From Gautieria morchelliformis (taxonomy: Eukaryota > Basidiomycota > Agaricomycetes > Gomphales > Gomphaceae), in contig WHVA01000267.1 of assembly GCA_015179125.1 (NCBI GenBank), positions 62,001-126,000 on the forward strand: a DNA stretch of 64,000 bases. The letters are read 5' to 3'. Positions 1-11,577 of the stretch are shown here, in pieces; position 1 is the first letter of the stretch, and each line of letters begins with the position of its first letter. Below the pieces are notes generated by a model, which was not told where the DNA came from, did no database searches, and saw only the letters and a program-made list of their open reading frames with translations. Made by a program: the position numbers and the translations under genes.

Positions 1-591
1 ATTTCGGAATTGAGTCGGAAGGTGGAAAGTACTGAACCAAAGGTTTGGTCGGAACTTGAGTCGGAACTGAGGCGGAAGGCGGAAGGCGGAGAGACTGAGA
101 TCTTGCTAGACTCGCTGTGCTAAGAACAGGAGATGGAACGAAGGAAATCAAGTATCGAAGGCGATTATCTGATTGCAGAATAACAGACATACATGACAGG
201 CTTTTATACAAAGAGCTGAGACAACAGGTAATGATATGGTACTAAGCAAATTCCGGGGGAAGCGGAAGTTGAGTAGACAATGCATGGGAACTAACTATTG
301 GGAACAATGGGACTACAAAGGGGGTTCAGGGTAAGGTAGAACAATGGCAAAGAACAAGGGGTCGGGAAAACATATCTGACAACGAACTACAAGGGTGACC
401 GGATATGTGGTCTTGATGAACGGTGAGGTGGGTCCGGTGGGTCCGAGTAATAGAGTCGAAAGAACAAGGGAATGTACAAGGGGCGGAATGTCGGAAATAA
501 CGGAGGGGCAGAAGGTGTTGCGGAAATATCGGAGGGGCGGAAAGGTGTGGCGGAACTGAGGGTCAGAAGTCGGAAATGAACGGTCGTAACA
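1..591 (-). repeat. LTR B copy, cut by the window start
   Basis: This stretch matches the LTR B copies at 1,895-2,543, 31,340-31,918 (inverted) and 39,835-40,361 (inverted). Shared landmarks are the TCGGAA/CGGAAGG-rich tract near position 1-90, the AAGAACAGGAGAT block, and a TATA-like TATAAAAG read on the minus strand near 205. The outer terminus GTAACA at 586-591 mirrors the TGTTAC start of the other copies. The other end lies outside the window. It is non-coding, and reading frames here are by-products of the purine-rich composition. Confidence 0.75.
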
Positions 592-815
592 GGGTGTTGT
601 CGTAGGGGCAGTACACTTGGCTTGGGTGCTTAGATGGGTTCCATAGCCCCACTCCATGCCGCATTTTTAAACAGAAGGAGAAGTTGTGCACGGACCACGC
701 AGCAAGGCAGGGCCCAGACCTCAGAGATCCCATCGGGGGACCCATTACGTCTTTAACACCTCCCCCCCACCATAGGATGCAGCGTCGTTGGACTCCGAAG
801 CTAGGAAGGGGGTAC
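592..815 (+). mobile_element. 3' internal remnant of a Ty3/gypsy element
   Basis: Fossil fragment. The last bases before LTR A (about 800-815) are a purine-rich tract, AGGAAGGGGGTAC, in the position of a polypurine tract. The same block with the preceding GGACTCCGAAGCTAGG recurs at about 30,057-30,092, again directly before a TGTCATGAC LTR start. Nothing coding is left on the plus strand. A minus-strand frame (563-745) shares a short AAWSVH stretch with the antisense frame at 29,540-30,043. Confidence 0.65.
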
Positions 816-1846
816 TGTCATGACCTGTCTATTTCCCTCACCCGCTGTCTCTACATTCCCCCTCGTCACTCCCCCTGCATATTCGCCTGAGTTTGCCCCA
901 CCCTTCGACCACTCTTCCTCTACGTTCGCTCCATTCACTGTTCGCCCCATTCTCCGAATGACTATTCGCTGCTTGCATCGTTCGCCAGCAGGCATGCCAT
1001 CAAACACGATCGACACCATTTACCCCACGTGATGGTTCATCACTGGCCCGATCACCTGCTTGGTCCAACCCCTTTAGGTGTTCATATGGCCGGGATGCAT
1101 TCGCAGGACGGCCTACCTGTAGGTTGTGTGGGATCAACCCAGCAGACGAAGAGTCCATGCAGGGTGGTGTATATGCAGGTCCCAAGGCGTATTTCCGTAC
1201 ATAGGTGCCTTCGCCCTCTTTCCTCTCTGTTGTTTCATGTTCGCACCCTTCTTTCGTTCTATTGTATGTTTATTCCATCTATTTGTATCATGACTGTGCA
1301 CCCCTATCCAACCCTGACTCATGACGGCCTCTTTCCTATTCGCTGTTACCATACGAGCATTTGATATAAGTAGTTTACATTCACATGTATATTCTCCAGT
1401 TCAATTATCATACATCCCCCTTGTGCAAACTTGACCTCACTGTGATCATAGTCTTGAGCCCTCCTCACCTGTAGATTCCGATCTTCGACCAGAGGAGGAC
1501 TTGAGTACCACTGGTGAGTTTTCGTACTTCACCTTTGTTACCTTAGCCTTTGAACTATTCTCTACGCTGTCGGTGAAGGGCTCCGAAGGAGCGCCTTCGC
1601 CGGTGAAAGGATTGTCGCTACTTAGACAACCTTTCCGTGGCACCTTGCACATTACATTGTCAAGTGTCACGGGCCATTTCGCTACGACTGTAGATAGGGC
1701 GAGCCCCGTTCTGGCAGCCCTCTTATCTTGTGAACATTTATTGGTTTACCCTCTTCGCCGAACGGCATACTTATTCGCACAAGTTATTCGGGCATTCGCT
1801 GTGTTCACTAATACACAATATTAACGCCTAAAAACCAATCTTGACA
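816..1846 (+). repeat. LTR A, full length, probably a 3' LTR
   Basis: About 1,031 bp, starting TGTCATGACC and ending AATCTTGACA. A GATATAAG TATA-like motif lies near 1,365 and a GC-rich hairpin at 1,572-1,601. It is preceded by a polypurine-like tract and followed by GCATC. The inverted copy at 31,967-34,070 has the same outer neighbour (GATGC) on that side, so both copies sit at the same target site. Several similar copies occur in the window. Confidence 0.85.
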
Positions 1847-1894
1847 GCATCAACATGGCAAGTACTGACTGAAGCCAAGAATAGAGTAGATAAC

Positions 1895-2543
1895 TGTTAC
1901 ATATCGAGATTTCCGCAAGTCAGAACTAGAAAGGACAACAGCCTCAACTTATGTGTTGCACCCCCAATAAACTATCATCCTAAGTATTTCAGATCATGAG
2001 TCGGAAGTGAGACAGTATCCAACTAAACAGAAGTCAGAAGTTGGGTTGGAAGGTGGAAGGTGGAAGGCAGAGAGACAGAGGCCTTGCAAAACTCGCTGTG
2101 CTAAGAACAGGAGATAGAGCGAAGGAAATCAAGTATTGAAGGTGATTATATGATTGCAGGATAGTGAGCATACATGAGGGGCTTTTATACAAAGAGCTGA
2201 GACAACAGGTATTGGGGTAGTACTAAGCAACTTCTGGAGGAAGCGGTCGTCGGATAGACATACAGGGTAATTAACTATTTGGGAACAAAGGACTACAAGG
2301 GGTGCAGGGTAGAGTAAAGAACAATGGAAAAAGAACAAGGGGTCGGAAAGTATATCTGACATAACGGAACAACGAGACTACAAAGGGGGCCGGACATATG
2401 GTCTTGCTGTGCTATGAGGCGAGGCCGGTGGGTCTGAGTAATAGAGTTGAAAGAACAAAGGATATAACAAGGGGTGGGAATGTCGGAATTATCAGTGGGT
2501 CAGAATGTGAGCAGAACTGAATGTCAGAAGTTGGAATGCAACA
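1895..2543 (-). repeat. Solo LTR B with 5-bp target duplication
   Basis: 649 bp bounded by TGTTAC and GCAACA and flanked on both sides by ATAAC (1,890-1,894 and 2,544-2,548). That pattern is a solo LTR from an LTR-retrotransposon. Read on the minus strand it has a TATAAAAGC motif followed by a CTTCC/TTCCACC-rich stretch. No internal region adjoins it. The same insertion, with GTTAT on the inverted strand, is seen after 31,918. Confidence 0.85.
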
Positions 2544-3861
2544 ATAACTAGTATAAAAGACCCCACAACCATTCATGTATATTCAGCTTTAGTTCTATCC
2601 CCAATATACATCCCAGTTCAACATGCAGGAGAGAGTTTGGAGTACAACTCAGTGATCATCGCACACCATGTCTTGCAGCATGCAGAATTCTCAGCCACTT
2701 GGCACTGTAGGAAGCGCATGGAGCCCATGCCCCCAAAGTCCCAGGATCAAAACCCTGGCATTGGTATGCTGTTTCTTGTTGATTTTGTTTGCAGAAAATA
2801 TGAACAGCAGCTGGCTCTTTTTTTGGGGGGGGGAGCTAAGTGTTGGACCACACAAGTGCACCACACTACATGATACATGGCACGCAGGCATGTACCAACA
2901 TCTTTCATACTGGTTCATGATATTGTAGTATTGTAGGTGATATATAACAGGACAGACTGAGATGGACAATAGAACATGCCAGCCAACTAGCAAATCACCA
3001 TAGGATGCAACATCGCATATGACACAATACCACAGCAGAACACCTCAACATAAAAATGTAGTGGGTGGATCCTGATGTGCACACATGTGCCGTCCTTGTC
3101 ACCATGCCCTTGGCTGGTAGAGACACTGGAAACATTATTATGAGTTTGTGTCCACAGCAGGGAGAGGGCTGTGGGAGATATGAAGCCTGGGAGGGAAAGG
3201 TGTTGGTGTTGTATGAGGGGAGGTGAAATAAGGACATTCAATGGAGTAGGGGTAAAATGTGTGGTCTTGAGAGAGACTATAGAGGAGTGGATGGCATGAG
3301 AGGAATGGATGGGACAACATGGACATACCATGCAAGGACAATGTCAGGGTTTGGCCATGTCCATGTCTATGTCTGTGCCATGCTAACTGTGGAGGTGAGC
3401 ATGTTTGTCTTAGGTGCAAGTGGTGCATGAGAAAACCTCTATTCCCGAAGAATTATCAGTATCTGGTTGATAAACATTTCCAAAAATTTGATGTATAAAT
3501 TACAAACACAGTCAAATTCAAAGTGTCATGGCATATATAAGTATATATATATATATTTGTGATTTCTTTGACAATATGGGTGGCCAGAGCAAGGAGATAG
3601 CCAAATATTCTATGGTGAATAATTGCGGGACACTGCAATAGATTGGTAGATTGGAAAGGTGAGAATGGGATGGTTAATGTAAGTCTGTGTCTTGACCACT
3701 GGGGGGTTTGTATTGGAATTGCAGTTATGATGCATTAGCTTGGTTGCTGTCATCAAACTGTGCCATTCTTCCAGACTCTACTGAAAATTAGCCAGTGTCT
3801 GACAGAGACACTAACTGCTCACTGGAGACGCTAGCCCCCCCCCTCCACCCCCGCCCCATTT
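2544..3861. other. Intergenic, no gene recognised
   Basis: A TATAAAA motif at 2,552-2,558 lies 65-70 bp before the first ATG at about 2,623, so a promoter may survive here just downstream of the solo LTR B. The frame from that ATG closes after ten codons, and the following frames resemble no family I know. A T8G9 homopolymer pair lies at about 2,819-2,836 and a short TA run near 3,542-3,556. The right end is the 3' flank of the DUF6533 gene. Confidence 0.5.
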
Positions 3862-5559
3862 CTACGTCTCCAGGATATCCAGTCGCCCAGGAAACTCATC
3901 CACCTGTATCCCAGCAGGCCCAGCCTCTTCATGCTGGCTTTCCTGAACAGGCACATCATCCTCCAAGGTCTCAGCACTAAAAGCCTGGTTCAAGGGTGGA
4001 TCTCCAAATTCAGCCACTATGGCATTGTGAACACTTTGTCTGGCAGCTTGGAAGGTGGAGAATGAAATAGTAGGCAATGAGGGGCTGTTAAGTTGACTGT
4101 GTCTCTCTTGGAGAGTTAGATGGAAGCGGCAGAAGATAATTGCTGACAAGCTGTATGTGCACTGTTAGTACTATCATATATTTATTCTTTGATCGGCGAG
4201 AATATACCTGTTCTGAAGAAGGCCTAGGATACGAACCAGTCTTGACTTTATACATGAAGGAGCCGATATTAGCCATTTTGGTAACATTATCAATACCTTA
4301 CATACCCTTAACACCTAAATTGAGAGAGAACCTGAAGTAAAGTCTGAATCTCAACAAGTCTATAAGTATCCATACCTTTGTTATGATAGTCATAGCCAAA
4401 CTACTTGTAAGCACAAACCTGAATATGAATCAGGTATATGAAATATCATAGGAACAATATTCCATACCCATATCTGACAAACCCTTACCTGTAGATTAGT
4501 GACACGTCCACACATATGAGCAATATGTGGTATGCCCACCTTGGTAAATCACTAGACTAATGAGAGATTTCTTATCCCAAATTTCACCTTTCTGCCAAAG
4601 CCTCAAGGTTTGAATTGAGCTCCAAATGGTTACCATCACAACTCCAGTGTCAAATAGGATTATCACAACATCACAGATGCTATCCACTGTCAAAGGTATT
4701 CAGAGACAAATTGGGCAAGGAGAGGCCTCTATATCTTACACCTGGAGAATGTTTGAGTATAAATTAGAAAATCCTAGTCCATACTGACAAATTCATTGTA
4801 TTAGCTTGTGAACCAGCAGGATTGCAGTTGTCCAAAACAGACATATACTATATCCAGTGAAGTAAATATGTAAAGTCTGGACAGGCACATACCACTGAAG
4901 GGATAAAAGCACCAAGAATCAACAGCCCAAGGACACCCAAAACTCTTTGATTCTGATAGGAGATAGCATAGGTGCGAGCTAGCAGAAGGCCTAGACAAGT
5001 AAATTGTGTTAATAATTCTAATTGAAATGTATACAGGTATTATCACTCACCCTGTACTCCCATCAGAGAAGCAACAATGAACGCATCAGCTGGATGTGTT
5101 AGAGTATTACATTTCCTTCAAACATTTCAATTGCTATGTTGCTTCTAGGATTGAAAGTCATACTAGATCCTCATTCAAATCAGTAGGGTTGTTATACACA
5201 AGAACCTTGGTAATCACCTCAAGGGATATATTAGATAAATTGGGATACGCCACGAGAAGAAGGGAAGCCAAGGCCAGGTAACGAGCGAGTAAATAGAGAA
5301 TGGTGCTGATTTTGACCTTCTTGGGCCAAATGTGCCTGATCTCAGATGGCAAGGTAAGTAGCGTGTCGTATATGAGCAGTGCTGTGGAACTAGCTATGTA
5401 AATCATGGGATTAGACAGGACATGGACGCATACTAAGCGCTGCGAAAGTGACGTAGTTGAACGCAAAGCTAGTTCAGGTAAGTTCTTTTGCATCGCACTT
5501 GATGTAGTAAGTACATACTCGTCTGAGAGCACTTGGATATCATCCTCGGGGTCCGCCAT
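3862..5559 (-). CDS. DUF6533-type multi-pass membrane protein, several exons
   Basis: The gene starts at the ATG of MADPEDDIQVLSD (5,559). Exon 1 is 5,519-5,559, followed by a canonical GTATGT donor. Exon 2 starts at 5,389 in phase and encodes STALLIYDTLLTLPSEIRHI and ILYLLARYLALA, the typical DUF6533 block (first membrane helix, LP-E-hydrophobic turn, LxRY). Exon 5,051-5,089 gives DAFIVASLMGVQG. The next exon, starting at 4,990, gives LLLARTYAISYQNQRVLGVL. About 4,510-4,693 gives the helix around VIILFDTGVVMVTIWSS. The last exon ends with the stop at 3,862 and carries a polar acidic tail. DUF6533 proteins are abundant in Agaricomycetes, have about seven predicted helices, and have no established function. 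Internal splice sites between 4,150 and 4,900 and around 5,100-5,230 are uncertain. The frame is open in each recognised exon, so the gene is probably live. Confidence 0.72.
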
Positions 5560-7778
5560 GGTACAAGAAAGATAACCTGAGATGCAGACAAGGGGCCACA
5601 TCACTAAAACCGCAGAGGTATGACCTTCACTGACCATGCTGCTAACAGATAATGACCATCGGTAACTTGGCTAAAAAGAGGTGCAATGCGTGCCAATCAT
5701 CAGGTACCAACCAGAGGTGGAATGTCATTGTGTTACCATTGTCACGCAAGTGCTGCCATCATGGAACAATCATTCCCACGACATGCCGGCACCACACAAA
5801 GCTGCCTGCTTCATATCATATTGGTTGCATATTATAAGGTAGTCACACACGCTATGTTCCAAATACACATTCATATAATTGTATAAAATCCACAATTATA
5901 CACTCCACATTGTACTTCTCGACATCGGAGTCCTTATAGACCCTCTCCTCTACATCATTTATGCTCACTCCTCCAGCCATCCCCTCCGGTCACCACCCTC
6001 GCCATTTCCCCCTCCTGCATGGTGCCGCTTCCACACATCCTCGACACCCTGCCAATGCTCTAACTTGAACTCATCCTCTGTGTCCTTCCCGCACCCATAC
6101 ACATACATGCCCTGGCCCCACTCACCGTCATCTCCTCCCACGACCCAAGTCTGACATGGAGGAGTGCCCCGTCTACCTTGTACCCCTCTCCTTCTCCTTC
6201 TGCCTCCCCAGTGCCCTCCACAAGACCTGCTTTGTCACCACCGATAGGTCAGTACAGTAGCATACTGCAGAACACGCAACTTTAAGAACTCACATGTCTA
6301 CACCAGCAACAGCTACTGTGTACCTAGTCAGGTCACTACTATCTAGGATGAATTGCAATCAAGTGGAGCCTTAGATCTGCCATGAGTGACGGCAGTCAGG
6401 CTTCCACAAGAGCAAGTCATCAATCTACGCTATTCTAAGTCTGGAACTTGTCAAGTTCTGACAAGCTCAAACAAAGAGATGCAAAATGTGACGCATGTCG
6501 GAAAAAGGTCAAAAAGGAAAAAGAGAGCTAGAACAAGCACAAAGATGACAAGAAGCAGATAGTTGGATATCAACGAAGGAGAGGTTGTGGTGGTGCGAAG
6601 TGTTGTTTGTTTGGTTCCATACATACTTCAGAGGGTCACGTGCATGCCTTCGAGGTTTCGAACATCGGAGTTTGAAATGACTTCCGGAAAGTATACGCAG
6701 ACACATAGATAGTACCTGCAATCATATCTCAGTGGCAGAAGCGGATGAAGCAGAGTCAGAAGACAATGAAAGCCTTGTGATGATTGCTATAAGTCAGTGT
6801 TATTAGTAGTACAAGCAAGGATAGGATAAACATACCATTGTGAAGTCAGGCTGCCATGTGGATGCAGACATATTATCACGGGCAGGACATTGGACGCCAG
6901 CATGCACTGCCATGGCTATGTGGCAGCCATACCTGCTCTGTGATGGCCAGCTCATGGTACCAGATGCCGGAGATGCCAGTCAGGCGACATGACGGGCCGG
7001 GATGGACGCACGTGCCATATGTGACATGGTGACGCCATCTCAGCGCGCTTTTAGTGATGTATGCTTTGTGTAGCGATGTGTTGGAGTAGCAATCGGCGGC
7101 AGGTGTCTTTATAAGATTCTGGTCATGGGTGCGGCCAGGTTAACAGATATTCATATCAGCGCCGAAGCATGATGGCGGAAGTCTCTGCCTCCGCGTCTCA
7201 TTTGACCCTAGTGCTGATTCGTGCTAGGCCATCATGTAGGCACGTGCGCGTTGGTTGTGCATCTACGAACGAATACCTTATACCGCACAGCAAAACAGCA
7301 CACGAGAGGGCCACGCCATATCTGGAGGAAAAGGGTCTGAGAAGGGACGGGTGATTGACCGCTGAGCGCTGTGCGAGGATTGGCGCCTCGACAGGGACCT
7401 TGAATTAATGCCGCGGTGTTTGTGGGTGGCCGGGTAGCAAATGTTTATTTCTGTTCCTCCCTCCAGCCAAGTGCTCCACATCGTCATAGTCCAGCAACCA
7501 GCAACAGAACAGCGTGCGCACGGACGGGGTATCACACCACGAATACCTCCCACCCCATCCTCTCGGGCCCATCCCATGGACATGTGCGCCCTCCGCCGGC
7601 TACACAAATCCCATGGCGGGCGTATATCCTGTTGTGCAGGATCTGGTGCTTGTTAAGCGTCATTAGGGGTGTTCTGAAGAGGCCTAGGAGCCCATACTCG
7701 GGGACATGCCCGCAAACTGGATGATGATGGTGGTGCCTGCGCACATTTACTGTAATAGCATCAAGCGTGGTGGGAGCC
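5560..7778. other. Intergenic region upstream of the DUF6533 gene, no gene recognised
   Basis: Only short frames occur on either strand (longest 109 residues), and none has a recognisable motif or a convincing start context. The left 100-300 bp must hold the minus-strand promoter of the DUF6533 gene, but no clear TATA box stands out. 5,930-6,240 is C-rich and 6,890-7,060 is GC-richer than its surroundings. No LTR or tandem array was seen. Confidence 0.4.
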
Positions 7779-8250
7779 TGTGTTGGGTGCATTTATGCTC
7801 CTGCACCAAAATCAAGCATAATATGTTCAATTTATTGTGTGGTGTTTCCAATTGTTTCTCACATTGTTCTTGTACCATGCATCCATTTCTCTGCTTATTT
7901 TCGAAATTTTCCAGTCACTCCCTATCTCTCCATTCCACTTTGTTATTTCTATTTTCACAGGCGGCTGCACCCAGCGGAGTTTAAAATGACTTCGACGCGC
8001 GAGCCCTTGGGCGCTAAAGGGCCGGGTGCACGTATATGCCTTCTGAGACAGGATAGTGCTCCTCTCTCAGTGACAATAAATTCACTGAGAGAGGCGAGTA
8101 GTATCTTTCATATTTACATAGCATGTTGACTGAAAATCATGTAGTATATTTGATTCTAGGTATTGTATTAATCTATCAGTGACAATAAATTCACTGAGAG
8201 AGTATATTTGATTCTAGCTTTCTAAGAACTCTACCGAACCTTCCCTGCCA
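7779..8250 (+). repeat. Old, diverged copia LTR (solo)
   Basis: Inverted and diverged relative of the LTRs at 22,233-22,730 and 26,994-27,491. It shares TGTTGGGTGCATTTATGCTC at the start, the GGCTGCACCCAGCGGAGT and GCGCGAGC...GGGCGCTAAAGGGCCGGGT blocks, and the 12-bp hairpin CTCTCTCAGTGA/TCACTGAGAGAG at 8,071-8,102. The flanks GAGCC and TAGCC agree at four of five bases, consistent with an aged target duplication. The end is placed at CCTGCCA (8,250) by alignment to the young copies, so it is accurate to a few bases only. Confidence 0.7.
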
Positions 8251-8752
8251 TAGCCCCTAGTTGCTAACAGCCCACTCCCGTGGAAAGGAGATATCCAGAC
8301 AAGATGACCCACCCACTGACATCAGAATCAAGATCAGGTTCCTGGCTAGGGACTCTGGAATCTGGATCAAGGCCCCAACTACATCTCAACGTCGACGTGT
8401 CCGGCTGCGCGGTTGTGTTGTATACTATGTGGCATCGCGTTTCTATCGTGCCGTGTGCGCTGGTTTGCAGAGTCCTGCTCTATCGTATCATGCCCCATCG
8501 CCCACTAACCCATACTTGAATCACGACCCAGCATTACTGACCATACGTGTATCATGCAGTGCGGTGCACTTGTCTTCCGAATCACTTCCAGCCCATGCTG
8601 GAAGTAGTGAACAATCTGACGAGATCTGTCGATCTGGCAGAGCCCGTAGCCAGAATCATGTATATACACATTCCGCTGTCTGCTACTACAACCCCACATC
8701 GCTACACAAACCTTAGTCCCTCATCTGCATCCCAATTTTTCTTTCTTGCACC
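8251..8752. other. Upstream flank of the DUF6533-like pseudogene
   Basis: A 151-codon plus-strand frame (8,261-8,716) is open but has no recognisable domain and a composition rich in R, S and P. It overlaps what should be the promoter of the following pseudogene, so I do not call it a gene. A CT-rich stretch just before the ATG at 8,753 would suit a fungal 5' leader. Confidence 0.35.
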
Positions 8753-9440
8753 ATGGCTCAGACGGACTCCTCGGCTATGATCCAGATACTATCACGCAGC
8801 AGGTACGTGATTAGTACATTGAGTGAGACGCAGAAGAACTCACCTGAACTAGGTTTGCGATCATCGCTCTCAACATCGCAGCGCTTGGTATGCGATGTCC
8901 CGTCTAACCCACAATTTACCTAGCTAGTTCCACAGCACTGCTCATATATGACACTCTTCTCACACTGCCATCTGAGATCATGCACATTTGGTGCAAGGCC
9001 GTCAAAATTGGTTCCATTTTCTATTTACTCGCTTGTTACCAGACCTTGGGTTCTTTCTTATTGAAACATATGTCAATTTATGTAACATATCCCTCGAGGT
9101 GATCACTAAGATTCTTATGTGTAACACCCTTACTGAATTTAATGAGTATCTCGTATGACCTTCATTCCTGTGAAGAAGTAGCAGCGACTCATATTTTTGC
9201 AGGAAATGTAATAAGTTAATTCATCTACATGATGCTTTGGGGGTTCCTGTTCTGATTGGAGTACAGGGTGAGTGATAATACCCATATTTCCCAATTAGAA
9301 TGATTAACACACTTTACTTATAGGGGCCTTCTGCTGGCTCGCATCTATGCTATTTCCTCTCAGAATCAAAGAGTATTGGGTGTTCTTGGGCTGCCTATTC
9401 TTGGTGCTGTAATTGCTGAAGTTTTATGTGCCTGTCTTGT
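8753..9440 (+). pseudogene. Truncated paralog of the DUF6533 gene
   Basis: Head-to-head with the intact gene and clearly homologous to it. The first exon (ATG at 8,753, MAQTDSSAMIQILSRS) is followed by a GTACGT donor and an intron like that of the parent. Exon 2 then reads SSTALLIYDTLLTLPSEIMH, with the LxRY motif changed to LACY. The GTGAGT intron after GVQ and the exon LLLARIYAISSQNQRVLGVL are also recognisable at 9,270-9,410. The sequence after about 9,100 no longer holds one frame, and homology stops near 9,440, so the C-terminal half is missing. The gypsy nest begins just beyond, which may explain the truncation. Confidence 0.75.
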
Positions 9441-9659
9441 AAAGATGTAGATCTTAAGCCTTGTGTCACAAGGGCAGACAGAAGTTGACCAATGTGTGGT
9501 ATTCTGGATGCTACATACTGATAGTGGAAGGTAAGATGTGATTGGGAACTGCCGGCCAGTTCCCACGCATGAACTGTACAGTGGGTCCCAAAGGGGCCCA
9601 CTGGTATTAGCTAAGCACTATGTACATAGGTTATTTACACCCTCTCCCTCTATGAACAA
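9441..9659. other. Junction between pseudogene and gypsy nest
   Basis: About 220 bp with no recognisable coding. It includes the near-palindromic GGGAACTGCCGGCCAGTTCCC at about 9,543-9,563. The left terminus of the gypsy element should lie near here, but no LTR of any family seen in this window is present. Confidence 0.35.
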
Positions 9660-10740
9660 CTCAAGAGGTATAGAGGTTCTCCATGATGGAGTCCTCAAGC
9701 GATTCCGACATGATTATATTGGAATTGTATGGGGCTGGCGGAGCACGAGACTCCACCTGGGGCGCCTCCATGTCTGCAGAGGTGGTTGGGGGCGACAGCC
9801 CTGCTTCACCCATGGCGGGGGTCTCTTCCTGGTCATCAGGGCCCGTGTCCTCACGGAGTATGGCCTCAATGGCCGGGTCATCGGCCGGATGCTCACGAGC
9901 TCCTGGTTGAGCTGGGCATGGGTGAGCGGCAGTGGTGCTGTGGCTCTCAGGTGGCTGGCCTCGAGGATTTTCTGTTGGCCCTCGTGGGTGGTGGCACTGA
10001 ATGCCATGCCTGTGATACTGCATTGAACATATTGCTCAATGCGAGCCATGTGCTTGCGAGTGACACTGGCGTAGTGGGCTAGCCACCATGTGATCTCAGT
10101 GAGTGGGATGTCCAGGCCAGCCCGACCTCTTATGGGATACGGACCCATGATTGACAGTTAGAGGCTGGTGCTCTGCGGCGTCAGACACTCCCTGACATCG
10201 GCGAAGCTCAACCATTGGTCGGTTGAGCCAAACAAGTCGAAGAGCCTCGACTTGAGGGGTGACGTGACCCCTTTGACTCAGGGTGCGAGGGCCTTCAACC
10301 ACATCCAGATGTCCATGTCTGCAAGGTTGAGGCTTCCATCTGCATTGTCGCGGATGGCAGAGGGAATCCCTTCTGGGTTGTGGATCCAACCCTTCAGGAT
10401 GGCCGCGATGTCGAGTGGGGTACCGCTCGCTATCACAAAACAATCCCGTTTGGCATTGTGAGTGCATTGCTTGCACTCGATGCGCTTGAACATGCTGATC
10501 ATCTCACATGTGCGCAGATATTGCAGCATGTCCTTTGCATGCAGCTGGAGTTCAATGAAGTGTGCATCGTCAAGCGGGCAGATGTTGTACCACTGTGTAC
10601 GTCGCTGTGGTGCCTTTCCTACGGGACGTGGTAGAAAGCCTGTCTCGGATATCAGTGGGTCTCCGAGCGGTATGATCTCCCCTTTGTTGATGTTTTTGGG
10701 TTTGCGAGTGGTGTCAAGTCATCGGCATATCGAGTAACTG
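9660..10740 (-). pseudogene. Decayed coding region downstream of the gypsy extra ORF
   Basis: Several minus-strand frames follow one another here, for example around 10,529-10,278 with CKQCTHNAKRDCFVIASG and DMDIWMWLKALAP. Both look like real protein, including a possible CxxC...C metal site. The segment is continuous in strand and position with the 10,750-11,577 frame, so it may be the rest of the same ancestral gene. It is clearly broken. I do not recognise the family. Confidence 0.45.
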
Positions 10741-10749
10741 TGCCGTGAC

Positions 10750-11577
10750 TTACAAATACGGTAGTTTACATGTATTTGTCCCATCCGTTTGTAACCTGCC
10801 ACAACACCCAGTCAGTGCTGTGCCCTTCCCTTGTGTCCTCTCTCCCCAAAAATCCCAACACCCTTCCCCCGGGTAGGGAAGGTGAACTGGCCCCACCACT
10901 GGCAGCAGGTCCATGTGCGGGCCAATGTACTGGGCCTTGACCATTGCTACCTGCCACTGCAAGGCAGGGTCGTTAATGGTGTGTGACGGTGATGCCGCTA
11001 GGTACGCGCTGATCATGTGTTCCTTCACAATGGCTAGGCCATTGTACGTGTTGAGGGTGCCACGCAACTTCCTGCGCTTCTTTTTGGGCTGCTGAGCTAT
11101 GCACTGAGCCCTGTCTGGGTCGTACATCTTCCAGACCGAGGAGTTGGACTCCCATCCGTCCGGGATGTTGTTGTACGCCGCATTGGACAGCGTGCTCGGC
11201 CCCTCCATTGACGTTGGTGTGGGGGCCGATATTCGGGATGCCAGTCCTGAGGCTGCGCACTCTGGCAAGGGTGCCGTCACGCAAGGTGATGATGGGCGGG
11301 CCACTGAGTCAGTGGCCTGGTCCTGGCATGGCCTTTTCGAGGCTGGGTGTGTGTGCTGGAGCACCTTAAGCTGCTCCTCCAGCTCTTTTACTTTGGCATG
11401 CTCAGTGTGGAGTGCGTCGTCGTGGTTTTCGACCATGCGTTCTAGGTCCTTGACCTCCTTCTTGAGGTCATGGATGTCCCATAAGGGCTCCACTCGTGTG
11501 TCACGTGTGATGGCCCTTGGGAACCACCCCCAGGCTGTGTTGATGGCGTTGCTGATGTCCTCATCCTGCAGCTTCAC
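10750..11577 (-). CDS. Extra ORF after the gypsy chromodomain, coiled-coil protein of unknown function
   Basis: 275-residue open frame on the strand of the gypsy element. Residues about 30-75 are heptad-like and charged (LKKEVKDLERMVENHDD, KVKELEEQLKVLQ), a likely coiled coil. A Ser/Thr/Pro-rich linker follows. Then comes a basic cluster (QQPKKKRRKLRG, about residue 165) that could be a nuclear signal, and a C-terminal part with conserved-looking aromatic and Pro positions. Coding-like sequence extends upstream to about 11,815, only about 120 nt beyond the chromodomain stop. That is the position of an env-like or accessory third ORF in some gypsy elements, but there is no signal peptide or membrane segment, so an envelope role is not supported. 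It may instead be a captured or neighbouring host-type gene. Confidence 0.5.
   Translation of the reverse strand: MKLQDEDISNAINTAWGWFPRAITRDTRVEPLWDIHDLKKEVKDLERMVENHDDALHTEHAKVKELEEQLKVLQHTHPASKRPCQDQATDSVARPSSPCVTAPLPECAASGLASRISAPTPTSMEGPSTLSNAAYNNIPDGWESNSSVWKMYDPDRAQCIAQQPKKKRRKLRGTLNTYNGLAIVKEHMISAYLAASPSHTINDPALQWQVAMVKAQYIGPHMDLLPVVGPVHLPYPGEGCWDFWGERTQGKGTALTGCCGRLQTDGTNTCKLPYL

Noticed and set aside
8261-8716. 151-residue plus-strand frame
   Set aside because: No domain, overlaps the promoter of the DUF6533-like pseudogene, and the composition is typical of random sequence.
9538-10082. Plus-strand frames of 117-162 residues
   Set aside because: Antisense to the decayed region behind the gypsy chromodomain. 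They lack motifs, and the minus strand carries the recognisable protein features.
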